In this document: in pieces, positions 50,686 through 62,561 of the stretch
Position numbering within the stretch: position 1 is the first letter of the stretch
Layout: the number at the start of each line of letters is the position of its first letter
Origin: Diadema setosum
Lineage: Eukaryota; Echinodermata; Echinoidea; Diadematoida; Diadematidae
Direction of reading: 5' to 3'
NCBI RefSeq assembly: GCF_964275005.1
Contig: NC_092686.1
Coordinates: forward strand, 10,971,032-11,035,031
DNA: 64,000 bases
Notes under the pieces: model-generated
Seen by the model: the letters and a program-made list of their open reading frames with translations, nothing else
Database searches by the model: none
Told to the model about the DNA's origin: nothing
Program-made: the position numbers and the translations under genes

Positions 50686-53600
50686 ATGGCGAGTGTATTG
50701 GTAAGAGCAAGTATTTACCCGTATTTGCATTGTTCTACATGCTAAATTCACCCAATAGTTACTTCAATGTCCTCTAATCTGCAAATTTAGTGGCTATGCG
50801 GAAACGGCAAGTCACCAGACTGCAGACGTGTATTAGCCCCATCTACTGTAATCTGTGTAGTGTGTACTGTACTTCAGTTCGGGAAACCCACTCACAAGGG
50901 GGGCCCCTCCTTATAAGTAACCCGTCCCCCTTATAAGTAACCCCGTCCCCCTTATAAGTAACCCCCGGGGCACCCCTTATAAGGAGTCTCCACGCTTTTT
51001 TGCAATGCAACGCGAAAATGAAAGGACTGCGGCAATTCGCTTGATTATGTCCATAAAGCTTCACAAGTTTCCTAGTTACTCACGAAATTTGAGCAAAATC
51101 GGTTTGAGGCATCATATCTAAAATCATGGATTGAAATGCGATGTTAAACGACCCATGCGAATGCTGAAATGCGAGCGATTACTGGCGTGAGTGTCGCCAG
51201 GCGCGGCGGCGCGGCAATGTTTGAGTGCAGACGTGGCGAACTGACCTCCGTACTCAGTCGCCACGTCTGCACTCAAGCATTGCCGCGCCGCCGCGCCTGG
51301 CGACACTCACGCCAGTAATCGCTCGCATTTCAGCATTCGCATGGGTCGTTTGACATCGCATTTAAATCCATGATTTTAGATATGATGCCTCAAACCGATT
51401 TTGCTCAAATTTCGTGAGTAACTAGGAAACTTGTGAAGCTTTATGGACATAATCAAGCGAATTGCCGCAGTCCTTTCATTTTCGCGTTGCATTGCAAAAA
51501 AGCGTGGAGACTCCTTATAAGGGGTGCCCCGGGGGTTACTTATAAGGGGGACGGGGTTACTTATAAGGGGGACGGGTTACTTATAAGGAGGGGCCCCCCT
51601 TGTGAGTGGGTTTCCCGAACTGACTTGGGTGCAGAAATCTGAAATAGTATTATTAACGTATTGTATTCAAAGTGTCTAGATTTCTAGAATGTCTAGTAGA
51701 GGTCTAGTAGGATTCTAAAATGTATAAATAGGAGAGACTTCCAATATCCGGTCCCTTATGAGTTACCTGACTCTGCTAGTACATGTACTAGGTTTAGTAG
51801 GCCTAACCATATTACTGAAGCTCTGCCTTTGTTACTAAAAAAAAAAATGAAGGCCAAGTCGTGTGGTTTTAATGTCACCACTTTTCAGTGCACTCTCGCC
51901 GGCATGCATGCGGCATGTGGTAAAGTTAAGGGATTCTACTTCTAATTCTAGTGTATGTAGGAAGTAGTAAATGCACTTGTCAATGTAATGACGCACCCCA
52001 CTACCCGCGGACATGGGTGCGTCATGGTCATTTTTTGACTGACCACACAGGCTTTTTGACGGACACCACAGTCACTTTTTTGACGGACAAAACGCTGCAA
52101 GTGACGAACACCACGGTCACTTTTTTGACGGACAACACGTTGAAAGTGACGCACACCTCGGTCACTTTTTTGACGGACATCCTCGGTACATTTGACGCAC
52201 CCCCGTAAATCCTGAAACGATTTTTGCATGCGTTTTTTCTAGCAATTTCATTTTCTTTTGGTTCGTAAACATAATTTGTAAAAGTTTCGGCAAGTTTCCC
52301 TTACCATGGCCCTGTAAGCACCGTACCGTCATTCACCGTGCTGCTACGATATTCCGTACAGTAGTATGTATTCTGTGCATGCAATCCATACATGACAATC
52401 ACATGTGTGCAGATGCACTGTGTGTGCGCGGCCATTGCTAGTCCAGTGGATCAGGGAGGTGTCTCACCTCCCTGGGTGGATGAATACTGCTGCAGCGCAG
52501 GTACACACCACACCACGGCATTCCCGCGAGTAAACTACATACAGCCCAGTCGCTGTACGTAGAGATTCGCACAGCTAACAGCATCCGCGCGTCTGCTGGT
52601 CAGGCTATCCCGCGAGCAGAAAATGGCATGCGGCAGGCAGTTTCTTCTGCTGCCGCTTCTTTTACTGTCAAAAATTCGCCTTTGTCACCACAGAACATCA
52701 TTTAGACGCACATTGTATTGGAATGTAAACGAACTTTCTTCGATAGCAATGTGTGTTGGTGTTGCATCGCAATATGCAATAGGCACTATTAAGTGTTCGA
52801 CAGTAAAGGTTGAGCTAAGTTGTTACATCGCTGAACAGTCCCTGGTTTGAGATTGAGTATGCATGATTTCATGGGTTTGTTGGAGGGAAAATGTAAGGAG
52901 AAAGGGTGGCTTTTAAATTATTTGCTTGCCAGATTCTGGCAAGCATTTCCCCCTCTTATTCCAAAACACTTCCCGACTTTGATTTTCACTTGCCGCGGGA
53001 AAGCGCTCACTGTAATTTCACTCGCGGTACGTGTATACGGTACTGGTAGCGTGCAAAAATGTGTGCAGTTTTCCATAGCCAAGTGACGTACCATGACGCA
53101 CTCCTCAGTTCAAAATAATGTGTGTTATTTTCCATAGCCAAGTGACGTACCATGACGCACCCCTCGGTCAAAATTTTGACCAACAATGATGGGATTTTGA
53201 CGCACCCCTCGGTCAAAAATTTGACGGACAAAGCTGGTAAAATGACGAACACCTGGGTCACAAATTTGACGGACCAAACGAGGAAATGACACATTTTTCG
53301 GTCAAGGTCAAACCTTGGCATAGAGAGGTAGAACCTTGAACTGGTACGGGTGCCGATACTTGGATTATTGAATAACAATTATCATACTGATCTATTTACT
53401 GAACAAATGTGTATTAAATAAGTAGGGTACACATTATCACGTCAGATTTGCGCATTTACCTTCGGGATTAATTTTTTGCATGTCCACTCTAATTTAATGT
53501 AGATATACGTTTTGTTACTGCTCGTTTGAATTCTCTCCCACAGGAGGACCCCACCCTGGAGAGAAATTACAAAGGGCACAGGGATACAATAACCAGTGTC

Positions 53601-54713
53601 GACTTTAATCCCAATATGAAGCAACTAGGTGAGCTTTTTGTATTATTATTGTTATTTCTTTACACTTTGATGTGATTATCATTCAAATGACAGTTTAAAG
53701 TAAATGATCTCTGTTGAATCATTAGTTCAGGTTAAGAATCTTTTGCATAATTTCCTCCTTTTGTTCTGAATAGAATTTGTTTTTTCCTTGTGCATGATTC
53801 ATTCAACCTCCAGTGTACAGATGATACATATTTATTATGGACTGTGTTTCCTTCTAATGAACCATTTTATGGTGAATGTGTAATACTATTAATGCCACTA
53901 AGGGCAGGTTTAGTTATATTTACCCTGAAATAAAATGAGGTATGAAGGAATCACTTATTTTCCTTAACCCAGTGTTTTCAATGCTTGATAAGTAATGGTC
54001 ATATGAACATAAAGACATCTATTCTTTCCCTTTTTCTTAATTGAGTGTTTACTGGGTATTCTTTTTGTTTTTCCTTCAAATTTTTCAATATGACTCATGC
54101 TATTGCAACTGATCAGCAAATTGTCCCTACAAAATAAACACTAATTATTCAGTGTTTGAGCAATCTCACTAGAGTATATGTCATATGCCCATGATTTTTT
54201 ATCATGGCTATTACTCAAACACTGAATAATCGGTGTTTATTTATACCAATGAAGGGCATTTTGTCAATCAGCTGCAATTAAAAAAAAACAAACTCAATGC
54301 AAGAATTAATTAATTTGAATTGTGATTACTGTCCTTGATACCATTTAACATGGGATTTTCTTGTTCCCTTTGAAGCTCAAAACAAGGCACTCAAGATTTA
54401 TTTTGATATAGCACAATTCTACTGACTGCAGAACATTACCGGTACTTGCATCAATATTTTGTTAACTAACAGAACAACTCGACCTAATAATCATTACTTT
54501 ACTGTAAATTAATCATCCTCTCATCATTCTCTCCTATAAAGCCTCTGGGGGTATGGACTCCTGCCTCATGGTGTGGAACTTCAAGGCCCAGATGAGGGCC
54601 TTTCGATTTGTTGGTCACAAGGATGCCGTGCTCTCTGTCAATTTCTCCCCATCAGGACACCTTGTGGCATCTGCATCACGAGACAAGACAGTCAGGCTGT
54701 GGATTCCCAGTGT
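50686..54713 (+). CDS. POC1: POC1 centriolar protein, N-terminal exons
   Basis: WD40 protein of centrioles and basal bodies (POC1A/B family). Coding exons visible: 50686-50700 (only five codons, MASVL), 53544-53628 and 54542-54713, with phases 0, 1 and 2. They encode [33 protein letters not shown], then [40 protein letters not shown] and [16 protein letters not shown], covering the first WD repeat and most of the second; human POC1A reads EDPSLERHFKGHRD and [20 protein letters not shown]. The remaining WD repeats and the C-terminal POC1 region are not in the window, so intron 3 exceeds 9.2 kb. That intron holds the transposase gene on the same strand; intron 1 holds the large palindrome. The 5-codon first exon is set by the ATG in AACAATATGGCG followed by GTAAGA, and matches the length of the human N-terminus. 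Confidence 0.92.
50875..51622. mobile_element. 748-bp near-perfect palindrome with TSD ACTT
   Basis: The left arm from CAGTTCGGGAAACCCACTC and the right arm ending GAGTGGGTTTCCCGAACTG are reverse complements over about 365 bp each with only a few mismatches, around an 18-bp centre near 51238-51256. ACTT flanks both sides (50871-50874 and 51623-51626). Each arm has three tandem CCTTATAAGTAAC units near its outer end. The apparent open frames in each arm are mirror images with no known protein. It is best read as a fold-back transposon inserted in POC1 intron 1. Confidence 0.88.
51983..53320. repeat. TGACG-rich direct repeat blocks flanking 0.9 kb
   Basis: Left block (51983-52205): about three 46-bp units of the form TTGACGGACA plus a spacer, GTGACGAACACC, CGGTCACTTT. 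Right block (53058-53320): a 62-bp tandem pair with GTGACGTACCATGACGCAC, then TTGACGGAC, ATGACGAACACC and GGTCACAAA in the same order and orientation. The DNA between is CpG-richer and has no recognised gene. It may be one element with matching end arrays, or two insertions. Confidence 0.6.
54108..54272. mobile_element. Fold-back MITE in POC1 intron 2
   Basis: ATAAACACTAATTATTCAGT and its complement ACTGAATAATCGGTGTTTAT form arms that extend outward imperfectly to CTGATCAGCAAATTGTCCCT and AGGGCATTTTGTCAATCAG. No coding capacity. Confidence 0.7.
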
Positions 54714-55632
54714 GTGAGTCAATAGTCTTTGAAACAAGGAAATCACATTGTATCGGCAAATCTAGTACTGGTATTTGTCCTTTCATGTGTTTGTCCTTAT
54801 GCGTATGATTTAATGCTCATGTTGCAGTTATGTTTTGGGCATTTTGTTTCTCTTTACTTCCATGTGCAAGGATCCTGATAAAATCTCTTAATGATGATGC
54901 ACCATTCTATGGAGACTGAATCTTTGTGAGGAATAGGAGAAAAGAGCGTTGAGATACTCTCCCAAGACTGCTGAACATGAAGTTGATTCAAGATTAAATA
55001 TTTTCATGCTTTTGTAGCGGCAAATGCTCTAGACTGGTGATGCTAATACCAAGAAGAGAAAACAAAAACAAAAACAGGAGAATAAGCTATTGCTTAGGGT
55101 TAAAAAAAGCAAGTGCTGACCCATCTTATTGTCATGTCATATTTTCCCTGAAATTTGAACACCATTAAGATGTTAAGATCATAATATTTAATTTGTTTCC
55201 TATCTTCCTATCTTAATTTGGTTGCATTTTGCATTCAGTCTGTTCTTAGACTACATGGCTATTTCCATAAAATAGGAACCCATTGGCTGTGTTTGGTGTC
55301 CCTGCATTTATATCAATGTTTTATTCACTACAATGCTACTAATTTGAGTTTCCTTAGGTAGTATGTGTGCACTGTGTTTCATAATGTCCGTATACAAGTT
55401 TTGGGGCACGGAAAAAATTATAATTGGCTTGCCACGAGCAAGAAGTATGGTTGTTGCATTAGGTTTTTCCTAATGTCGGCGTGACATTTTTTACATTAAA
55501 TTTTAATACATTGTTTGTGTATTTAAAAGTCCTTTTTTTTAATTTATTTTTATTGGAAGTAATGTCTATCAACAATTGTTTAAAATGCTATGCAACTTTT
55601 CCACAAATCGGGTGCTAATTTGCTTTCCAAAA

Positions 55633-56516
55633 TATTGGACTTTTAGCCTCACGACGTAAGCGTTGGTGTCCCCGTCCTCACGTATGATAGGTATTGCTTT
55701 GGTGAAATATTACTAAGCAAAAACATGTTTTTTGCCGGCAAATATTTCATTTTTTAGCATTAATGAACGAAAATGTAATTTTCATCACATTTTTTTTGTA
55801 TAATAAGTACAATACATCGTAATTTCTTGAGTTTCTTGGATGACGCGTTCATATTGTGTCCCTTCGATATCCTAACGTCGGTCACGAGTTTATTACTCCG
55901 CCAAGCACACTCCCAATAAATTCATGAACGAAATGTACCCTACGTCATATCTCAGGCCCGATCTACGTCATATATCAGGCTCGATGAAAGTAGATCTTTT
56001 CAGCGCGCTACAAACCACGATGTGTACTCTGTGTCCCTCCCTAACGTCGGTGGCACTTTCACTGCAAATTACGCCGGAATCATCATCGAGCTCTCAAAAG
56101 TAATGTAAGCACGATTTTCTGTAGATTTTAAACATTATGATTATGAATTTTTATTGTTTCGATTATTACGAAAAGCGTAAAATATCGGGACAGTTTTGTG
56201 CTCGGTGGTGAAACCTTCACACATGCAATGTTGCTGTTAATGGGAAACCATATTCACCGTGTCCCCGCTAACGAAGTACGAGTATTGACGATGAAAACAC
56301 TCCGTCTTTCATTGTAGCGGCATAATTTTGCAAGCAACACCTGTCGCAATTACTACTTGCAAATACCGTATCGTTTCATATCCAATATTATGCTTAGATT
56401 GCCGTAATCAACATGGTAATACTAGTCATTTGTGGAGCACTGTACACCCAACGTTAGCATGACGACGGGGACGCCTTGAAGTGCAGTGTCCCTTATGCGT
56501 CGTGCCGCGTTAGTCC
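55633..56516. mobile_element. Inverted-repeat element with GTGTCCC/CTAACG motifs
   Basis: The left part (GGACTTTTAGCCTCACGACG, TAAGCG, TTGGTGTCCCCGTCCTCACG) is an imperfect inverted copy of the right part (CATGACGACGGGGACGCC, TTATGCGTCGTGCC, GCGTTAGTCCC). Inside, GTGTCCC followed by CTAACGTCGGT or CTAACGAAG recurs near 55857, 56030 and 56257. It is more CpG-rich than its surroundings and lies 1.4 kb upstream of the transposase gene. It may be that element's left end, or an independent MITE. Confidence 0.5.
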
Positions 56517-57161
56517 CACATGTGTTAAATGGTGTATTGTGTATGTGAGTTCGTATTTTCAAGTCTTAACTTGCGATATTGGCGGTAATTTTCTGCACTT
56601 GAAAATGATAAATCTGACCATCAAAGTGTCATAGGAGATTCAGAAATAATATTTGTGTTTTTAAGTGGATTTAAAGAGGGATACTTGGTCAAAAAGTGGC
56701 AAATTTAGCAGCTGGAAACATAGCTATGTGACCCATTCAGTCACAGAATAATCCCCTGAACTCTGGGGTTGGAAGATGGCAGGCGTGGTGTCCAGTTCCC
56801 TGGCTGGGGTAGTGGTTTTATGAAGAACTTTGTTACTAAATATTTCCCAAGTAGTGTACTCTATCTAATAAATTCTGATTAGGTAGGCCTAACCATTTCA
56901 AAGATTTTGAATAAGATAAGTGTAATATTCTAAGCAAGTTTGGGTGAAAGTGAAATGGAGAATAGACACTAAAACTTTAGTTTATGCTGGTCTACATTTT
57001 CCTTTTTTTTTTTTGTTTTGAAGTACCGGGTTTGGGAATCAATTATGCATTCCTAAGAGGATAATATATTTGAGACTACCATGAAGTTTTAAATGTCCAG
57101 AAATTAACTCTTGGTTGCATAGGCAGTGATCCGGTGTGGTGTTACCTTACCCACCCCCATA

Positions 57162-57407
57162 GGCGGCGGAAGCGGGGGGGGGGGGGGGGGATGGGGGGGG
57201 GGGTTGCGTCCCCCCCAAATTTTTTTGGGTGATAAAAATTTTTTTGGGTGATAAAAAATTTTTTATTGAAACCCCCAACAGACAACAATCGGGGGCAATT
57301 TTTTTTTCCTGGATCCCCCTCTTAATTTTGGTTGATAACCTTTTTTTTTTGCTTGTCAAATTTTTTTCCGCCGCGTCCCCCCCTAAATTTTTTTGCTTCC
57401 GCCGCCA
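57162..57407. mobile_element. MITE, TIR GGCGGCGGAAGC
   Basis: GGCGGCGGAAGC at the left and GCTTCCGCCGCC at the right are perfect inverted copies. The interior alternates G/C homopolymers with AAATTTTTTTGGGTGATAAA repeats. Confidence 0.8.
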
Positions 57408-57896
57408 ATGCCCACCCCCTCATGGGAGGGGGTTATCCCCCTTGATTTTTTGAGCTTAATTTTCCAGAATTTGCCAGCACTTTTGATAAATTTTACAGAC
57501 ACTGAAAATGTACTGAACACTTTTCTTTATAAACACTTGAACATTTTTGTCTGGAAACATATAGCTGAAATTATGTTATGATACCAAAAGTTTAGGGTTA
57601 TTTCTAGAACACTTCATTAACACTTAAACAAATTTAATATGAAATCATAACCACTACCAATCCCTTTATACTTCATTTTTATTTAACTATTCACTTACCG
57701 TATTTACAGGGATGAGATTTCTCCGCGGATTTTGAGTCTGGGATTTTTTTTTTTTTTTTTTCCGCTCCCTCAGACAAGTGTTTCCTCTTTTTTGAAATTT
57801 CTGTTTCACACCTGATATTTTTTAAAATTATGCTTTAAACCATATTACGATTTATGAAGTCAATTCTTTTTCATTTAACAGGGTTCACTATTGAAG

Positions 57897-60800
57897 ATGG
57901 CTCGCCAATTCAAAGAGAGAGGGGTGGCCTGCAGAGGCGAAGCAAAAAGGTCACCACGCAAAGGCAAAAGGTCACCGTGCAAAAGCAAAGTGAAAGAAAC
58001 TAAAAAAAAAATCAAACTGCCCTTTGCTCTCCGCATTCGATGCCAAAATCGAGAGGATAGTGGTCAATCAAGTGGGGCCAGTCAGACAAAGAGAAAAAGT
58101 AGAAGTGCCAGTACAAGTTGGAGACATAAACTGAAGCAAAATGACCCCCAAAAATACCAAAAAGTGCAACAAAGTGGAAAGTTGTACAGCCAGATGTACC
58201 GCCTAAACATGGCATTGGCCGAAAAGACTTTAAGAAAAAGAAACCTCAAATCAGAGGAAAGAGAAGAAGCTGAAGAGTGGCTAGAGAAAAAGAAGAAGTA
58301 CAATGAGAAAAGTAGAATCCGCCAGCGAAGATTTGCTGAGAAAAAGAAAAAAGAAAGGGAAGAGAACAAGAACAAGCCACACATTCCTGTGACGAGGAAA
58401 CAAGCTGATAAAAAAAAAGAGTATGAAAGAAACAAAAAACGGAAGCAGCGTGAAGCATACTCAGTCGAAAGACATGAAGCAGTTAAAGCGAGGAGAAGAG
58501 AATTATACGCACAGAAGCGGCAATGTGAAAAAGATGTCATCTTACAGGAAAGAGAAAAGAAATTAAAAGCTGACGAGGAGCACCTTAGGGCAATGGAAGC
58601 GGAGATAAGAGAGAGAGAAAGGCAACTCCAACTGCATGAAAGAGATGGAGACATAGAGGCAAGAAAACGCCAAATGAAAGAATTTAAAGATGCTGAAGGG
58701 AACGATGTACGATCAAACCCAGCTAGACGACAGAGCTTGAAAAGGGCATTACATGCTTTACCCAGCAAGACATCACACTTTGTTGGTACTGTTGTTGACA
58801 TTCTTAACAAAGCTTCTCCTACAAAACAAGCAGCCTTTACAGGAGCAGGTGTAAAACTTACCAAAACAGCGAGGAGACAGCCTAATCTTGAAGAGGTAGT
58901 CACTAAAGGACTGTCATCAAGGCTCAAAGAAGAAAAGAAAAGTCGGAAAATTCTAGCATCAACGCTTCACCTCATGAAAAAATACCGTCTGCAAAGACAG
59001 GCCTGTAAGCGGTTTGGTGTAAACAAGAAATTGATAAACAAGAAATTGTCAAAGCAAGGAAGGCCAAAGGTCAACTTGGAAACCGTAAAGCAGGTTCATG
59101 AGTTTTATGAAGTTAACTCGTCAGAAATGCCAGACAAGCGACTTGTAAGCAAAAAAACCAGAAAGCCTAGACGCATTATTGATACCTCCATTGCCATTTT
59201 ACATGAACAATACAACAAGACCTATCCAGATCAACAAGTGTGCTCTTCCAGTTTCTATGCACTCAGACCTAAACATGTAAGCACCAAGAGACAGGCAAAA
59301 TATCATGGCTGTCTTTGCGAATACTGCGAAAATCTGCAACTAAAATTGGAGGTACTAGCCAACGTGAAATTGAGAACAGTGTATGACGTTGCTAATGCAA
59401 CTCTCTGTCCAAAGCCAAGTGCATCAGCATTTCATAGGCCAACCTGTTTGGAAAGAAAGTGTGGCAACTGTGGTATCCACAAACTGGACGATATATTTCA
59501 TGACAAAGAGCCACATGAGGAAGTTGAATGGAAAGTTTGGAAAATGGTCAACCATACCTGTCACACCAAATCAAACAAGACAAAAGAAGTGAAGAAGCGT
59601 TCGCTTGTCACCGAGAAGGGCACTGTAGCTGATCTCATAAAGCAGCTTAAGGATGAAGCCAATGACATTGCTGTACATCTGTTCAATAAAGACTGGCAGC
59701 AACAGCAGTTCTCAAAACTGAAGACAAACCTACCAGAAGGAGCAGTGCTGAGCATTGTAGATTTCTCAGAAAATTACAAATGCGGTTTCCAGAGAGAAGT
59801 GCAAACTGCATACTATGCCCAAAATTCAGCTACTTTGCACCCAATGGTGAACTACTACAGGTGCGAGACTTGCCGTGAAGTTGTGCAAGAATCTTGCATT
59901 GTAATCAGTGATGACCTTCGGCATGATTATCATTTAGTGCATGCCATGCAAGCAAAAGTCTGTAAACACCTAGCAGAAAAGAGAGGGCTGAATATCAAAG
60001 TTATGTACAGATACTCCGATGGTTGTGCTAGCCAGTACAAATCGAAAGGACCTTTCTCAGATGTGAGTTACTTCACAGAAGATTTTGGCTTCCCAGTCAT
60101 CCACAACTACTTCGGCAGCAGACATGGTAAAGGCCCGAGCGATGGAGAGGGTGCGGTCGTGAAATCTCAAGCGTCAACAGCAGTTCTAACTCGCAAGGTA
60201 GTAATCAGTGATGCAAAAGCGCTGTATGAGTTTTCCAAGAAGCATCTAGACAAGCAAAGCGAAGGCGGCCAATGTTGCAAGAAATTTCTGCGCACATCAT
60301 TCTTTGTTTCACATGCAGAGGTTAATAGAGACAGGGAAAACAGATCTACAAAGTTGGTGAAAGGTTCAAGAAAGCTACACTGTGTTAAGACCGTGGAGAG
60401 TGGAGTAATTTCAACTCGAAATTTAACTTGTGTGTGTGACACCTGTCTACTTGGCCATGGAAACTGCAGAAACAATACCTATGTCGAGAACTGGAAGAAG
60501 GTGGACCTGAGAGCTGCAAATAAGCAAGGTAGGGGTCAGGGCCAGTATTCTGAAACTTTAAAAAAATATATACATCTACATCACTAAAAATGTTATTAGC
60601 AGATGAGATTGTCATGTTTTCCTAGGTTGCATAATGAATCCCAGTATACAGTATCTACAATTGTTTTATCTATATGTCACATTTTTTTTGTAAGTTTCAG
60701 CATATGGGCCTAGAATGTTTCATGAAGATATTTGCATGATGATTACTTAAATCACCCTGACCATGGTCTCATTTGAGGCTAGAAATTACTGCAGTTTGAT

Positions 60801-62251
60801 TCAGATTTGACTCTTGCAGAGATTAAATCATGTCAATCCCATCTATACATTTAGGGAACAGATTCTCAAAGAGATCCTGTCACCTGAAAATTCCATTTGG
60901 GAGTTTAAAGAACACCTACAGCTATCTCATATTTTATAAGCAACATGTCATTCACTACAAACCCATGTAATGTCATCCCTCACAGGTATGAGACTGAGAG
61001 CAAATACCACTGCAGCCCCAGCTGACCCAACCAGTGACGTTCTCACAGCTGTTGTCCCAGATGATGTCACAGAAACACTAGAACCCCCCACAGCTGTTGT
61101 CTTACATGGTGCCGGTACGCCTGCCACAGCACATAGAGATGATCCCCCTGATACTATGAACATGACAGAACCACAGAGCTCTGATGATAGTGAGAGGTAA
61201 AACATCTATCATGTTGGGAAATATTTGGCCTGAAGGCGTATGAAAGTATCTATGTTTATCACAACAGGTAAAAACAAGAAATGGATATTTGTTGAATGTG
61301 CTGTACAATAATATTCATCTTGAAATTTAAAGCTCTTCATCAACACTAACATTTATTGATCTGGATATTTCAGAAATGTCCCATTTAAAATATTTATTTC
61401 ATGTCTTCTATCATGAGATCTAAGTAAATTCATTTGCAATATTAATCTTGGGATATTTTCTTTTTTTTTTCTTTATGCATTACAGGTACAAAGTTAATAC
61501 CTATGTTGCAGTGCGTTTTGAAGTATGTGGCAAGAAGACGGATAGTACCAAAGGATTGGTTTACATGGCATTGGTAAGTTTGCTGGCTTGGTTTGTGGGT
61601 ATTCTCTTACTCTTCTCTGATTGTAATTTTAAACATTCGGTATTTCAAGAAAAACAAGTCAGAGCATTGAGGAAAGTAAACTGATACTTGCTGTACCAAG
61701 CTGTACACATATGCATTGTACTTGTGTTTCACATCATGTGGATAAACTATGTACCTTTGCAGTAGATTTACCCGTTATCTGAGACATCACCAAGTGGTAC
61801 AGTGGAACCTCATTATAAAGAGGTCGGATATAACAAATCCCTCTTATAACAAGGTAATTTTGTTGGTCCCAGCTCTTCTTTGTTTTTTGCTTTTTACCCT
61901 GATGTAATGAGAAACCTATATAACAAGGTAATTTTCATGGTCCAAGGACCTCGTTGCAAAGAGGTTCCTCTGTATTGCATTTCTTACCTGTATAATTTAC
62001 ATTGTACTTGATTTTGTGCTTGATTTTTACAGATAACTGCTGTTAGAGGTGATGTCGTACAAGTCAAATTCCTGAAACGTACAACCGACGGTTTATACAG
62101 CTTCTCGCCGGAGCCAGAGGCTGCTCATCCGAAGTCAGACATAGTGGGAAAGCTGCCAGTACCAGTTATGCATCCTGTTGGCAGAAAATTTTTGTATGAA
62201 TTTGATCAAACAGTGCTGTCAACCTTATCAGGAAAATATGGACTGGAGTAA
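57897..62251 (+). CDS. Intact spliced transposase-like gene (Sola-like?)
   Basis: Four coding exons, 57897-60528, 60986-61196, 61486-61573 and 62033-62251, with GT-AG borders and phases 1, 2 and 0, give 1049 residues from MARQFKERG to KYGLE. Residues 1-300 are Lys/Arg/Glu-rich with long charged helices (KKKKYNEKSRIRQRRF) and likely bind DNA or form a coiled coil. Cys pairs follow (CLCEYCENL, CLERKCGNCGIH, CETCREVVQESC), probable zinc ligands. The core has three spaced acidic motifs: VDFSENY (D622), YSDGCASQYK (D708) and SRHGKGPSDGEG (D749/E751), as in RNase-H-fold transposases. I associate this motif set with Sola-superfamily proteins, tentatively. The last exons (YVAVRFEVCGKKTD, DVVQVKFLKRTTDGLYSF) look like a small Tudor/SH3-like domain. 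AATAAA lies at 62461-62466. An acceptor-like AACAG at 57880 hints at a 5' untranslated exon. It lies in POC1 intron 3. Terminal repeats were not firmly found; domestication cannot be excluded. Confidence 0.88.
61800..61972. mobile_element. pogo-like MITE inside the transposase gene intron 3
   Basis: The ends CAGTGGAACCTC and GAGGTTCCTCTG are near inverted copies with TA on both sides (61798-61799 and 61973-61974). The interior has repeated ATAACAAGGTAATTTT. It lies wholly within intron 3 (61574-62032) of the transposase-like gene. Confidence 0.85.
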
Positions 62252-62460
62252 ATTGGACAAGTGGTGCACTGTACTATACTGAGAAGAACAAATTCTTCCA
62301 ACATTTTATTTCTTGCATTTGCAGGCTGCTAGACCATCTGCCATAACACGCTCATATCGAGCAAGCATACACTGCACAGAATTTTTATTTCCAGGAGCAG
62401 TGACTGTTGATACTTTTTGCTTACATACTGGACTGTAGGTAGAATGGTTGCAACCTCAGC

Positions 62461-62466
62461 AATAAA
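62461..62466 (+). terminator. Poly-A signal of the transposase-like gene
   Basis: AATAAA 210 bases after the stop codon at 62249-62251. Confidence 0.55.
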
Positions 62467-62561
62467 CGTGTAGGCCTCAGGTTTCAATTGGTGTGGCGTC
62501 AGAGTTTGTCATCTCATTCATTTTGCAAAAGCAACAGCAATAGGGACCTGAAAATGACATG

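Noticed and set aside
50875-51642. Identical short open frames in both palindrome arms
   Set aside because: They are mirror copies created by the inverted repeat and resemble no protein.
58082-58927. 281-codon open frame on the minus strand
   Set aside because: It is antisense to the Lys/Arg-rich part of the transposase-like protein. Its Ser/Phe/Leu-rich content is the expected mirror of that codon bias.
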